A stretch of 64,000 nt of DNA, taken from assembly GCA_030426245.1 (NCBI GenBank), contig JAUHYZ010000005.1:52052-116051 (forward strand). The letters are read 5' to 3'. Under the pieces are notes generated by a model. The model saw only the letters and a program-made list of their open reading frames with translations. It had not been told where the DNA came from and made no database searches. Numbering within the stretch: the first letter of the stretch is position 1; every line of letters starts with the position of its first letter. This DNA is from Alphaproteobacteria bacterium (lineage in GTDB: Bacteria; Pseudomonadota; Alphaproteobacteria; Sphingomonadales; Sphingomonadaceae). Positions 9,687 through 19,335 of this stretch are shown in pieces. The translations under genes were made by a program, and so were the position numbers.

Positions 9687-9915
9687 GTAAACCGGCAGTT
9701 AACCTCGATATTCACTTCGCGAGTTGCAGGCACAATATTGAAAAATAAGCGATAATTCGCATCGCTGGCGCTGCACTGTAAAGTTTACCGACATTTCACT
9801 TCTGTCCGTTATCACACGCAGCTGACCTTGGGGGTTCAGCCAGCGGTGAGTATGAAACGATGATCGATCTGTCCGGCAACGCCCTTCGGCGCGCCGTTTC
9901 GTCTCCCGAGGGGGC

Positions 9916-12048
9916 GTGACGATGTCGTCAGTCTGGGACCTGACAATCTTCGTTCTTTATCTGTCGAGTGCCAGCGCTCTGCTTCTGCTCGCTGCATGGC
10001 TTTATCCGCGCCGGGAACGCTTCGGGGCGGCCGGTGGAGCGATTGTCGGTGCTGCCGGGACGATGGCGGCGTGGGGCTTGCTGGTGGCGGCCTTGGGATT
10101 TGCCAATCCCGCCGCTCAGATCGCTCTTAGCCTGTCGCACCTCGCCTGGTTTTTGGCGTTGTTCCGCCTGTTCGTGACCGACGGCCGCGATTCCAGTCTG
10201 CGTCCGATCCGCCCGGTCGTGATCATGCTTGCCGCTGTCGAAGTCATGCAGATTGCCGTGATCGCGGCATTGGCTCGCTTTTCTGTTGCTCCGTCAGCAA
10301 CCGATCTGCTGTTCAACCTGACTATTACACTGAGACTGCTTAGCGTCATCGGCGCATTGGTGCTGGTCCATAATTTGTATGTCGGTGCAACGACCATGGG
10401 GCGCCTCACGCTTCGCTGGCCTGCTGCGGCGCTGGGCCTGATGTGGCTGTATGACCTCAACCTCTACGGCATCGCCTATTTAACGGGTGAGTTTCCCGCG
10501 TTGCTGGCCTCCGCGCGCGGCGTCTTGATGCTGGTCACGGCTCTGCTGTTCGCGCTTGGCGCTACCAGGCAGGCATCCGAAATCCGCCTCCGGCCTTCGC
10601 GCTATGTGGCTTTCCAATCGTTTTCGCTGTTCGTGATAGGGGCCTATCTCGTCGGCATGGTTCTGGTCGCGCAGGCCCTTACATATCTGAATCAGGAAAC
10701 GGCGTGGCTGATCCAGGTCGGCTTCCTGGCTGCTGCAATCGTCGCGGCGCTGTTGATCCTGCCTTCGCGCAAACTGCGTGGGTGGATAAAGGTCGTGGCG
10801 GCAAAGCACCTGTTTCAGCATCGCTACGACTACCGCGTAGAATGGCTGCGTTTCACGCAGACGATCGCCAAGGGTGACGAGGATTCAACGCCGCTGCGCG
10901 AACGCGTAGTGCAAGCAGTTGCCGATATAACCGATAGCCCGGCAGGTTTGCTGCTGACGCCGACCGAAGAGGGTGCTGCGGTATTGAATTCCCGCTGGCA
11001 GTGGGGCGACGCCGAAGTGCCGGCAGAGGCGCTGTCTCAGGAAGCCGTCGAGTTTCTGGAGAAGAGCCAATTCATTCTCGATCTGGACGATGTGCGCGCC
11101 GGCCACAGTATCGGCAGCGAGAAGGCGTTTGTTCCCGAATGGCTGATGCGCAATCCCCGCGCCTGGATCATCGTTCCGCTGCTGCATTTTGAACGTCTGG
11201 TGGGCATGGTCGTGCTGACTCGTCCTGCGGTCGCCCGCAAGCTGGACTGGGAAGACTTCGATCTACTTCGCGTGGTTGGCAAACAGCTGGCGAGCTATCT
11301 GGCGGAACAGGACGGCCAGGAAGCGCTCGGCGAAGCGCATCGGTTCGATGAATTCAACCGCCGCATTGCTTTCGTGATGCACGATATCAAGAACCTCGCC
11401 AGTCAGCTCTCGCTGCTTGCCCGCAATGCGGAAAAGCATGCGGACAATCCGGAATTCCGGGCGGACATGCTGGTTACGCTGCGCAACAGTTCCGACAAGC
11501 TGGAGGCTCTGCTGGCGCGTCTTGGCCGCTATCGTGCCGGTGGCGGCGATCGGGAGAGCATGGAGCGAGTTGACGCTGGCGAGTTCATCACGCGCATTGC
11601 CGAGCGGTTTCAGCCGCAGCATCCGGTCCAGATCGCCGAACGGCAAAGCTGCGAGCTGCTGGTCGACAGTGAAGGCTTCGATCAGGCTCTTGTCCATCTG
11701 GTGCAGAATGCGATCGACGCCAGCGATGCAGATCAGCCGGTCCTGCTTCTTGCGGCCTGCGACGAGCTATTTTGCCGGATCGAGATCATCGACAGCGGGA
11801 AGGGGATGAGTCCGGAATTTATCCGCACGCGGCTGTTCAAGCCGTTCCAGTCTTCCAAGTCCGGGGGCTTCGGCATCGGAGCCTTTGAGGCGCGCGAATT
11901 GCTGCGCGCGATGGGCGGCCAGCTGAGCGTCGAATCCCGTGAAGAGGTGGGAACCCGCTTCATTATCCGCCTGCCGCTCGCGCATACCGCGCGACTGGTG
12001 GAGAATTCCCGCATGGATAATACGCCTGCAAATACCGAGGTTGCATAA
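9916..12048 (+). CDS. prsK: XrtA/PEP-CTERM-type system sensor histidine kinase PrsK
   Basis: Membrane histidine kinase, expected to phosphorylate PrsR and so control exopolysaccharide/exosortase-linked genes. About 710 residues: some eight to ten hydrophobic segments in the first 280 residues, a GAF-like domain (roughly 330-465), a dimerisation helix with FVMHDIKNLASQ (His about 487), and a HATPase domain with HLVQNAIDAS (N box) and SGGFGIGAFEARELL (G2 box). The start is a GTG at 9916 or the ATG two codons later (9922). It overlaps prsR by one base (TAATG). The 229-base region upstream holds no gene and no convincing -24/-12 site. No exosortase or exopolysaccharide gene is in the window. Confidence 0.9.
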   Translation: MTMSSVWDLTIFVLYLSSASALLLLAAWLYPRRERFGAAGGAIVGAAGTMAAWGLLVAALGFANPAAQIALSLSHLAWFLALFRLFVTDGRDSSLRPIRPVVIMLAAVEVMQIAVIAALARFSVAPSATDLLFNLTITLRLLSVIGALVLVHNLYVGATTMGRLTLRWPAAALGLMWLYDLNLYGIAYLTGEFPALLASARGVLMLVTALLFALGATRQASEIRLRPSRYVAFQSFSLFVIGAYLVGMVLVAQALTYLNQETAWLIQVGFLAAAIVAALLILPSRKLRGWIKVVAAKHLFQHRYDYRVEWLRFTQTIAKGDEDSTPLRERVVQAVADITDSPAGLLLTPTEEGAAVLNSRWQWGDAEVPAEALSQEAVEFLEKSQFILDLDDVRAGHSIGSEKAFVPEWLMRNPRAWIIVPLLHFERLVGMVVLTRPAVARKLDWEDFDLLRVVGKQLASYLAEQDGQEALGEAHRFDEFNRRIAFVMHDIKNLASQLSLLARNAEKHADNPEFRADMLVTLRNSSDKLEALLARLGRYRAGGGDRESMERVDAGEFITRIAERFQPQHPVQIAERQSCELLVDSEGFDQALVHLVQNAIDASDADQPVLLLAACDELFCRIEIIDSGKGMSPEFIRTRLFKPFQSSKSGGFGIGAFEARELLRAMGGQLSVESREEVGTRFIIRLPLAHTARLVENSRMDNTPANTEVA

Positions 12049-13424
12049 TGGCCGAAGACAAGACGAACCAGCTGCCCAAATTGCTGATCATCGAGGATGA
12101 TCAAGGGCTACAGGCACAGCTGAAATGGGCCTATGACGATTTCGACGTCACGGTTGTCGGCGACCGCGCGGCTGCAATTGCCGCGCTTCGTGCTGAAGAA
12201 CCTGCGGTGGTTACGCTCGATCTCGGTTTGCCCCCGGATCCGGACGGAACGACCGAGGGGTTCGCCGTGCTGGAAGAGATTATGGCGCTTAAGCCCGATA
12301 CCAAGGTGGTGGTGGCGACTGGGCACGGTGCGCGCGAAAGTGCGCTGAACGCGATTGCACGCGGTGCCTACGATTTCTATCCCAAGCCGGTCGATATCGA
12401 GCAGTTGGGTCTCATCGTTCGGCGTGCCTATCGCCTTCATCAGATCGAGGAAGAGAACCGGGCGCTCCAGGAGCGCGCAGGCGAAGGAAACACAGTGCTG
12501 GGCGGTCTGATTACCGCAGCCCCGGAAATGACCCGTGTGGCGCGGACAATCGAACGAGTGGCCAATACCAATGTCTCGGTGATGCTGCTTGGGGCCAGCG
12601 GCACCGGCAAGGAATTGCTGGCGAAGGGGCTGCACAATGCCAGCGACAGGAGCAGGGGCGCATTTGTTGCCATCAATTGTGCGGCAATCCCGGAAAACCT
12701 TCTCGAAAGCGAGCTGTTCGGACACGAAAAAGGGGCTTTTACCGGAGCGGTGAAAACGACGGAAGGCAAGATCGAGCAGGCGAATGGGGGGACATTGTTC
12801 CTCGACGAAGTGGGCGATATTCCGCTGCCGCTTCAGGTTAAGCTGCTGCGCTTCCTGCAAGAGCGGACGATCGAACGGATCGGCGGCCGCACGTCCATCG
12901 CGGTGGATACCCGGATTGTCTGCGCCACCCACCAGAACCTTGAAGCGATGACCGCTGACGGCCGGTTTCGCGAGGACCTGTTCTATCGTCTCGCCGAAAT
13001 CGTGGTGAAGATTCCGTCGCTCGCCGAACGGCCCGGCGATCCGGTTCTACTCGCCAAAGCCTTCCTCAAACGTTTTGCCAAGGAAATGAATCCGCAGGTG
13101 ACCGGCTTCGCCGCCGATGCGCTGGCGGCGATCGATGCCTGGCAGTGGCCTGGCAATGTTCGCGAGCTTGAAAACCGGATCAAACGCGCGGTCATCATGG
13201 CCGACGGCAAATTGGTCGGAGCGGAGGACCTCGACCTCGGCAATGCCGAAGATGAAGAGGCCAAACCGCTGAATTTGAAGAGTGCCCGCGAGCAGGCGGA
13301 TCGGCGCGTGATCCGTCACGCGTTAGCCAGGAGCGAAGGCAATATTTCGAATACGGCGAAACTGCTCGGGATCAGCCGGCCGACACTGTACGATCTGCTC
13401 AAGCAATACGATCTGCAGGCCTAG
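12048..13424 (+). CDS. prsR: XrtA/PEP-CTERM-type sigma-54 response regulator PrsR
   Basis: Sigma-54-dependent activator, partner of PrsK. 458 residues in the order receiver domain (IIEDDQG, phospho-acceptor region VTLDLGLPPDPDG), AAA+ domain with Walker A GASGTGKE, the sigma-54 contact loop GAFTGA and Walker B GTLFLDEVGD, then a Fis-type helix-turn-helix (NISNTAKLLGISRPTLYDLL) at the end. The receiver domain carries the long insertion-like LPPDPDGTTEGF that is usual in PrsR proteins. The gene overlaps prsK by one base, so they form an operon. Targets outside this window should have RpoN promoters. Confidence 0.92.
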   Translation: MAEDKTNQLPKLLIIEDDQGLQAQLKWAYDDFDVTVVGDRAAAIAALRAEEPAVVTLDLGLPPDPDGTTEGFAVLEEIMALKPDTKVVVATGHGARESALNAIARGAYDFYPKPVDIEQLGLIVRRAYRLHQIEEENRALQERAGEGNTVLGGLITAAPEMTRVARTIERVANTNVSVMLLGASGTGKELLAKGLHNASDRSRGAFVAINCAAIPENLLESELFGHEKGAFTGAVKTTEGKIEQANGGTLFLDEVGDIPLPLQVKLLRFLQERTIERIGGRTSIAVDTRIVCATHQNLEAMTADGRFREDLFYRLAEIVVKIPSLAERPGDPVLLAKAFLKRFAKEMNPQVTGFAADALAAIDAWQWPGNVRELENRIKRAVIMADGKLVGAEDLDLGNAEDEEAKPLNLKSAREQADRRVIRHALARSEGNISNTAKLLGISRPTLYDLLKQYDLQA

Positions 13425-13460
13425 TTCGCGGGACAAGGGCGTTCTGCCGGTGCGGCCCCT

Positions 13461-14510
13461 TTAGTGTCCTTCGCCGGACTGTAGGCGGTTCTTGTGGCGG
13501 ATCGACCACCACAGCGAAATGCCGATCAGGGATGCACCGATCAGCCCCGTAATGACTTCGGGGATGTGAAACTTGGCGGAAGCGAGCATGATTCCCCCGA
13601 GGGCGATGATTGCCCAGAACGCACCATGTTCGAGGAATTCATACTCGGCCAGTGTGCCCTTTTTCACCAGCATGATGGTCATTGAACGCACGAAGAAGGC
13701 GCCGATGGAGAGGCCCAGGGCGATGACGATCATGTTGTTCGAAAGCGCGAATGCACCGATTACCCCATCGAAGCTGAAGCTGGCGTCGAGCACGTTGAGA
13801 TAGAGAAATCCGCCAAGGCCAGAGCGCACAGTGGCGCCCACAAGCTTGCGTTTCTGATCGCGCAGTTCGAGCACGGTGCTGACGGCTTCGACGGCAATGA
13901 ATGTCACGATTCCGAGCATGCCGGCGACCAGAAATGTGAGCGCCTCGCTATCCGGCAGCAAGGTGGAAATGCCCCAGATTGCGAGCAGGAGCAGTGCGAT
14001 TTCCGCGGCCGGCACATAGGAAACCTTGGCCAGCCAGCGTTCGATGACGGCGATCCAATGGACTTCCTTGTCGGCATCGAAAAAGAACTTCAGGCCCACC
14101 ATGGCGAGAAACGCCCCGCCAAAGCCCGCAATTCCGACATGGGCCGATGATACGATCCTTTCATATTCGGCGGGATCGTTCAGGGAGAGGTGTATGGCCT
14201 CGACCGGGCCGATGTGGGCGGCAATAGCGACAATCGCCAGCGGGAAGACCACGCGCATGCCAAAGACGGCGAAGGCGATCCCCCAGGTAAGGAAACGCCT
14301 CTGCCAAATCTCGTCCATCTCCTTGAGGACCGAGGCATTCACCACGGCGTTGTCGAAGCTCAGCGAGACTTCGAGGATCGAGAGAACGATGATGATCCAG
14401 AGCAGTTGGGCCGTGCCGACCAGCGTGCCCGTGCTCTCCCAACCGTACCAGACGCCAAGCATGAGACAGGCAAACGAAAAAAGTATCGAAGCGCGAAAAT
14501 ATGCGAGCAC
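13461..14510 (-). CDS. DUF475 / TerC-related integral membrane protein
   Basis: 349-residue polytopic membrane protein of the DUF475 family, which is related to TerC-type membrane proteins linked to metal handling. Visible hallmarks are the early SILEVSLSFDNAVVNASVL, an acidic residue-bearing helix typical of the group, and the second repeat-like DASFSFDGVIGAFALSNN; both SFD(N/G) motifs are the expected paired acidic sites. The start codon is GTG (14508-14510) with only a weak ribosome site; an ATG sixteen codons downstream is an alternative. It is downstream of panB on the same strand after a 67-base gap. Function is inferred from the family only. Confidence 0.87.
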   Translation of the reverse strand: MLAYFRASILFSFACLMLGVWYGWESTGTLVGTAQLLWIIIVLSILEVSLSFDNAVVNASVLKEMDEIWQRRFLTWGIAFAVFGMRVVFPLAIVAIAAHIGPVEAIHLSLNDPAEYERIVSSAHVGIAGFGGAFLAMVGLKFFFDADKEVHWIAVIERWLAKVSYVPAAEIALLLLAIWGISTLLPDSEALTFLVAGMLGIVTFIAVEAVSTVLELRDQKRKLVGATVRSGLGGFLYLNVLDASFSFDGVIGAFALSNNMIVIALGLSIGAFFVRSMTIMLVKKGTLAEYEFLEHGAFWAIIALGGIMLASAKFHIPEVITGLIGASLIGISLWWSIRHKNRLQSGEGH

Positions 14511-14577
14511 TGCTGGATTGTCCTGTCTTGCCTCGCCGCCCCGCTAGGGCAGGCAGGCCTCCTGTTCAAGGAGCGGA

Positions 14578-15447
14578 TTATTTGGGCTGATAGGTTTGTT
14601 CTGTGCCGGGAAATGCGCGCGAACGCACATCGGCCGCATAGTTTTCCGCCGCAGAGGAAATCGTGGCGGCGATATCGTCATAGCGTTTGACGAAGCGTGG
14701 AACCCTTTCGAACATTCCGAGCATATCTTCGGTAACGAGGACCTGTCCGTCGCACTGTGCCGATGCGCCGATGCCGATCGTGGGGCAAGTAACGGCCTTG
14801 GTCAGTTCGATCGCGATCGGTTCGACAACGCCTTCTACGACGATTCCGAAAGCGCCAGCGTCCGACAAGGCCTTTGCGTCTGTCACGATCTTTTCTGCTT
14901 CGGCGGTCCCGCGCCCCCGCGCGGAATAGCCGCCGAGCACATTCACGGCCTGGGGTGTGAGGCCCACATGCCCCATCACCGGGATCCCGCGCTGATTCAG
15001 GAAAGCAACGGTTTCGGCCATCGCCTCTCCCCCTTCTAGTTTGACGGCGGCTGCACCGCTTTGCTTCAGCAAATAGGCCGCACTCTCGAAAGCGGCCTGC
15101 GGGGATGCTTCATAGCTGCCGAAGGGCATGTCGACCACGACCACCGAATGATAGCTCCCGCGCACGACCGCAGCTGCGTGATTGGCCATCATCTCCAGCG
15201 TAACGGGAATTGTGGAGGGAAGGCCATAGATGACCTGTCCGAGTGAATCCCCAACCAGCAGAATATCGCAATGCTCGTCCAGCAACTGCGCCTGGCGGGC
15301 GGTATATGCAGTAAGGACCACGATCGGCTCTTCCGTCACGCCGTTCTGCTTGCGCTCGCGGATTGCGGGCACCGTAAGGCGGCGCATTGGGGAAGGGGTG
15401 GGGTTGGCCCGGCTCGTGGCCGTGTCGAGTTTGAAGGTCGTGGACAT
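14578..15447 (-). CDS. panB: 3-methyl-2-oxobutanoate hydroxymethyltransferase
   Basis: First committed step of pantothenate synthesis: transfers a hydroxymethyl group from 5,10-methylene-tetrahydrofolate to 2-oxoisovalerate, giving ketopantoate. 289 residues with the family motifs [27 protein letters not shown] (Mg-binding aspartate), [26 protein letters not shown] and [16 protein letters not shown]. The N-terminus has about 25 extra residues before the conserved core, within normal variation. panC and panD are not in the window. It is divergent from the NSS transporter gene. Confidence 0.95.
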   Translation of the reverse strand: MSTTFKLDTATSRANPTPSPMRRLTVPAIRERKQNGVTEEPIVVLTAYTARQAQLLDEHCDILLVGDSLGQVIYGLPSTIPVTLEMMANHAAAVVRGSYHSVVVVDMPFGSYEASPQAAFESAAYLLKQSGAAAVKLEGGEAMAETVAFLNQRGIPVMGHVGLTPQAVNVLGGYSARGRGTAEAEKIVTDAKALSDAGAFGIVVEGVVEPIAIELTKAVTCPTIGIGASAQCDGQVLVTEDMLGMFERVPRFVKRYDDIAATISSAAENYAADVRSRAFPGTEQTYQPK

Positions 15448-15559
15448 TTTGGCCTTTTAGCGGGTGGGGGACGACAGGCAAAGCGCTCTCGACGAGGCGG
15501 CCGAATCATTGCAGACATGCGTTTCCGGGGCCGTTTGTCGGACAGGGAGAAATCAAGGC

Positions 15560-16993
15560 ATGGTGGCAAGCGCACAAGGCGGGGGCGAACATTGGTCTTC
15601 GCGCACGGCATTCGTCCTCGCAGCGATTGGCGCGGCTGTCGGCCTGGGGAATATCTGGCGGTTTCCCACGCTTGCAGGTGAGAATGGCGGCGGGGCCTTC
15701 GTGCTCGTCTATGTGCTGTGCGTTGCCTTGATCGGCATGCCGATGGTGTTGACCGAAATTCTGCTTGGCCGCACAGGCGGCGGGCGCGCCGATGCCGTTG
15801 GTTCGGTGGCGGAAGTGGCGGAAAGATCCGGGCGAAGCCGCACATGGTCGATTTTCGCCGGTGTCGAAGTGCTGGCGGCCTTTCTCATTCTGTCCTTTTA
15901 TTCGGTCGTGGCCGGATGGGTCCTGTATTATGTCTGGATCAGCGGGTTCGATTTTCTGGGGGTGCTTTTTTCGGGAAATCCCTTCGCGCCCGCTTTCGAG
16001 CATCTCACTCAGGATCAGGTGACTGGTTTGATGGGGGCGCTTTTCGGCAATCCCGGGCAGTTGCTGCTGCAGCACGCGATCTTCATGGGCATTACTTTGG
16101 CAATCGTGGCGAGCGGCGTGCATGGCGGCATCGAACGGGCGGCGAAATGGCTGATGCCTGCGTTCTTCGTGCTGCTGGTAATGCTGACCGTCTATGGTGC
16201 CTTTACCGGCGAGTTCGGGCATGCGTTGTCCTTCCTTTTCACACCCGATTTTTCGAAATTGAGCCCCGTCGCTATCAACGAGGCCTTGGGGCAGGCTTTC
16301 TTCTCGCTCAGTCTCGGCTCGGCGGCGTTGATCACCTATGGCTCCTACGTTCCCAAAGAGGTCAGGCTTGCCCCCACGGCGGGCATGATCGCTACGGTCG
16401 ACACGGGTGTTGCAATACTGGCCGGGCTGATGATTTTCCCGATCGTGTTCAGTGCGGGGCTGGACCCTGCTGCCGGCCCATCCTTGATTTTCCAGTCGCT
16501 TCCCGTGGCGTTCCAGAGCATGTCGGCAGGGGCCCTGATAGGGCTGGCATTCTTCGTGCTGATTTTCTTCGCCGCGTTGACCAGTTCGATTTCGCTGCTT
16601 GAAGGGCCCACGGCTTGGGCAATGGCGCGGTTTGGCTTCAGGCGGAAAGTTACGGCGCTTTTCGTGGCCTGCGGGGCGTTCCTGATCGGCGGGGCCTGCG
16701 CACTGGGATACAATGTCTGGTCCGATGTTCGTCCGCTGGCCTTTTGGCCGATTTTCGCCGATGCCGACATTCTGGATTCGATCGATGGCGTGACGGGCAA
16801 GCTAATGCTCCCGCTGGCCGGCTTCGGCCTGGCGCTGTTCACTGGTTGGCGTGCGGACAGGCGGTTGATCGAGGCGGAGTCGGGCTTTTCGCCAGGGATG
16901 TTCCTGCTGTGGCGCAGCCTTGTTGCCTGGCTGGCTCCGGTGGCGGTCGGGCTGATTCTGCTGTTCGGCCTGTTCCCGTCCCTGTTGGCTTGA
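15560..16993 (+). CDS. Sodium-dependent transporter of the NSS (SNF) family
   Basis: Inner-membrane Na+-coupled symporter, probably for an amino acid or amine (LeuT/TnaT-like). 477 residues and about eleven to twelve membrane segments. The signature AAIGAAVGLGNIWRFPTLAGENGGGAF (quoted in part: GLGNIWRFP) near residue 30 is the unwound TM1 of the family. I chose the ATG at 15560, preceded by GGAGAAATCAAGGC, because the track's start at 15464 adds residues unlike the family. The gene is divergent from panB with about 110 bases between. Substrate is not predictable. Confidence 0.92.
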   Translation: MVASAQGGGEHWSSRTAFVLAAIGAAVGLGNIWRFPTLAGENGGGAFVLVYVLCVALIGMPMVLTEILLGRTGGGRADAVGSVAEVAERSGRSRTWSIFAGVEVLAAFLILSFYSVVAGWVLYYVWISGFDFLGVLFSGNPFAPAFEHLTQDQVTGLMGALFGNPGQLLLQHAIFMGITLAIVASGVHGGIERAAKWLMPAFFVLLVMLTVYGAFTGEFGHALSFLFTPDFSKLSPVAINEALGQAFFSLSLGSAALITYGSYVPKEVRLAPTAGMIATVDTGVAILAGLMIFPIVFSAGLDPAAGPSLIFQSLPVAFQSMSAGALIGLAFFVLIFFAALTSSISLLEGPTAWAMARFGFRRKVTALFVACGAFLIGGACALGYNVWSDVRPLAFWPIFADADILDSIDGVTGKLMLPLAGFGLALFTGWRADRRLIEAESGFSPGMFLLWRSLVAWLAPVAVGLILLFGLFPSLLA

Positions 16994-17066
16994 TCCCGGC
17001 TTCTCTCAGGTTCTGAGATGATTTCCGCCTTGGCCGCGAATGGGTGATTGCGTTCTTCCTGGATAA

Positions 17067-17081
17067 GAACATAATAAGAAC
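17067..17081 (+). promoter_or_regulatory. LexA operator (SOS box) upstream of imuA
   Basis: GAAC-N7-GAAC, read directly as GAACATAATAAGAAC, 25 bases before the imuA start. This is a perfect match to the alphaproteobacterial LexA direct-repeat operator (GTTC-N7-GTTC on the other strand), which differs from the enterobacterial palindrome. It implies DNA-damage control of imuA-imuB-dnaE2. Confidence 0.88.
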
Positions 17082-17105
17082 ATCAGATATAACGTTCCGA
17101 TTCGC

Positions 17106-17837
17106 ATGAACCAGATTGCCCTCAATCCCGACCTTGCGGCCCGCTGGCGCTCAGGGCTGCCGCTTGCGCGGCATAATGAGATATTTGCCTCCAGCGCCGA
17201 AGCCGGCGGCGCGGCCATGGCGCTGGCGCTTGCATTGGATGGAATGCGGGCGGAAGGCACTGATCTGAATTCTTCCCACGATGCCCGCAACATCCTCTGG
17301 GTGCAGGACAAGGCGGCGATCAGGCTTGCCGGGCGGCCTTACCGTCCGGGCTTTCCGCCGGAATTGCGTGCCCGCTTGATCCATGTCGCCGCGAAGACGC
17401 CCGAAGATGCACTCTTCGCCCTGGAAGAAGGGCTGCGCTGCCGCGATCTCGCTTTTGTGATCGGTGAAATCACGGGCAATCCCAAAGCGCTCGGTTTCAC
17501 TGTTTCGCGCCGTCTCAGCGTGGCCGCGGAAAAACATGGCGTGCCGTTGTTTCTCATACGGCTCGATGCCCGGCGCGATCTGAGTTCGGCGCGAATGCGC
17601 TGGGAAATGCATTCCATTGCATCGCCGCCTTCCTGCTGGAACGCGGCAGCACCTGGAACGGCAAGCTGGCAGGCCGAATTGTTCCGCGCCCGCGCCTATA
17701 GACAAGGAGAATGGATTCTGCGCGATGACGGCAAACACCTCGCCGCCCATTCGCCGGCAGCCGCCCAGAAGGATCATGGCGATCTGGCTGACGCGTCTGG
17801 CGATGGATCGCTGGCACAAAAATCAACCAGCGCCTGA
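17106..17837 (+). CDS. imuA: ImuA, accessory protein of the mutagenic repair cassette
   Basis: RecA-like accessory protein (SulA/RecA-like fold) of the ImuA-ImuB-DnaE2 error-prone translesion system. 243 residues; the recognisable parts are the LARHNEIFA segment with the expected small-residue-rich region, GVPLFLIRLDAR and the C-terminal MRWEMHSIAS...WQAELFRAR pattern, typical of sphingomonad ImuA. No convincing Walker A is visible, as is common in this group. The gene starts 25 bases after a LexA site. Its last 113 bases overlap the imuB frame if imuB starts at 17725, or 62 if it starts at 17776. Confidence 0.88.
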   Translation: MNQIALNPDLAARWRSGLPLARHNEIFASSAEAGGAAMALALALDGMRAEGTDLNSSHDARNILWVQDKAAIRLAGRPYRPGFPPELRARLIHVAAKTPEDALFALEEGLRCRDLAFVIGEITGNPKALGFTVSRRLSVAAEKHGVPLFLIRLDARRDLSSARMRWEMHSIASPPSCWNAAAPGTASWQAELFRARAYRQGEWILRDDGKHLAAHSPAAAQKDHGDLADASGDGSLAQKSTSA

Positions 17838-19335
17838 GCATAGTGCTGCCAGGGAAGGGGCTGAAACACATCCTCTCGCGCTGATTACCGAGACGGCCCA
17901 TGGCCCCCGGATCGATGCGGTCAATACTTCTGCAGATGCCATTGGCGTGCGGACGGCAATGCTGCTGGCCGATGCGCGCAGTCTTTGCCCCCATTTGAGA
18001 ACCGCGCCTTCCGATCCGCTGGGCGATCTGGCGTTTCTGGAAAATCTGGCCGTCTGGGCACGGCGCTGGGGGCCATGGAGCGCGCTTGATCCTCCCGACG
18101 GGGTGCTGGTGGACGTCACCGAGGTTGCCCATCTCTTTGGCGGCGAAAAGGCGATGCTGGAAGAAGCCCAGACGGTTCTGGGCAGACAGGGGCTGGCCGC
18201 ACGGCTTGCTATAGCACCCACTGCTGGTGCCGCCTGGGCGTTGGCGCATTTCGGGCCGGAGCGGGCCGTGCTGCGGGCGGAAGATGATGGGGCGCAGCGG
18301 CTTTCCACTCTCCCGGTCGCCGCCTTGCGTCTCGATCCCGATATCTTGCTGTTGCTGCGCCGCCTGGGGCTGAAGCGGATCGGCAATCTCTATGACATCG
18401 GCCGCGATACGCTCCAGCGCAGATTTCGCACTCACCGCGCGCCAGCGTCCAATCCGCTGGTTCGGCTCGATCAATTGCTGGGCCGCGTGCCGGAGCCGTT
18501 ACTGCCGGTGGCCGTTACCCATGCCCCGCTGGTGCAGCGCCGGCTGATGGAACCGCTTCGGCACCGCAGCTTGCTTGACCGGGTTGTGGAGGATCTGGCC
18601 GAAGACATGGTGCGTGAGCTTGAAGGGCGGAGCGAAGGGGCCAGAATGCTGGAACTCGGCTTGTGGCGTGTCGACGGAGAAGCCGTGATCCGCCAGCTCG
18701 AAATGGCCGCTGCCACGCGCGACCCGGCGCATATCATTCGGCTTTTCGGCAGGAAACTTGACGATGTGGATGCAGGCTTCGGGATTGAGCTGGTTCGCCT
18801 GCGCGCGCCCTGGTGCGAAACATTACCGCTGTCGCAGGCCGATTTCGAAGCTGCGGTCGAAAATCACGGCACCGGCCTTGCAGCCTGTATCGACCGGCTG
18901 ACTGTACGCCTTGGAAAGCATGCCGTGCGCCGCCCGGATCCGCATGCTAGCCACTTGCCCGAGCGTGCGCAGACATGGCGGGGGCCGCTCGACAAAGCGG
19001 TTTTGCAGGAAGAATTCGCTTTTCATGCGCGGCCCTTGAAACTGCTGGACCGGCCGGAAGAGATTGCAGTGCTCTACGCAACGCCGGACGGCTTACCCCG
19101 CCGGTTCCGCTGGCGCGGCGCGGTGCATGAAATTCTGCGCGTCGAAGGGCCTGAACGCATAGCGCCCGAATGGTGGCGTGAACGCTCATCCGCGCGGCTG
19201 CGGGATTATTACAGGATCGAGGACGGACAAGGGCGCCGCTACTGGATTTACCGCCATGGCGTCATGGGGGATGGGCGCGGGCAGGACAGGCAGGGAAGCG
19301 CGCCGCAATGGTACCTGCAGGGGCTGTTCGCCTGA
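17725..19335 (+). CDS. imuB: ImuB, Y-family polymerase-like protein
   Basis: Adaptor of the SOS mutasome that links the beta clamp, ImuA and DnaE2. About 536 residues. The core RRIMAIWLTRLAMDRW at the N-terminus stands where active Y-family polymerases carry their first catalytic aspartate, and DVTEVAHLFGGE stands at the SxDE site; the usual acidic residues are not in place, as expected of ImuB, which is known as catalytically inactive. Starts at 17725 or 17776 (the latter after AGAAGGATC) are both possible; the ORF-track start at 17617 lies deep in imuA. The stop codon overlaps the dnaE2 start (TGATG). Confidence 0.9.
   Translation: MTANTSPPIRRQPPRRIMAIWLTRLAMDRWHKNQPAPEHSAAREGAETHPLALITETAHGPRIDAVNTSADAIGVRTAMLLADARSLCPHLRTAPSDPLGDLAFLENLAVWARRWGPWSALDPPDGVLVDVTEVAHLFGGEKAMLEEAQTVLGRQGLAARLAIAPTAGAAWALAHFGPERAVLRAEDDGAQRLSTLPVAALRLDPDILLLLRRLGLKRIGNLYDIGRDTLQRRFRTHRAPASNPLVRLDQLLGRVPEPLLPVAVTHAPLVQRRLMEPLRHRSLLDRVVEDLAEDMVRELEGRSEGARMLELGLWRVDGEAVIRQLEMAAATRDPAHIIRLFGRKLDDVDAGFGIELVRLRAPWCETLPLSQADFEAAVENHGTGLAACIDRLTVRLGKHAVRRPDPHASHLPERAQTWRGPLDKAVLQEEFAFHARPLKLLDRPEEIAVLYATPDGLPRRFRWRGAVHEILRVEGPERIAPEWWRERSSARLRDYYRIEDGQGRRYWIYRHGVMGDGRGQDRQGSAPQWYLQGLFA

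Noticed and set aside
9687-9915. Sigma-54 promoter before prsK
   Set aside because: A GG-N10-GC pattern could not be found with proper spacing.
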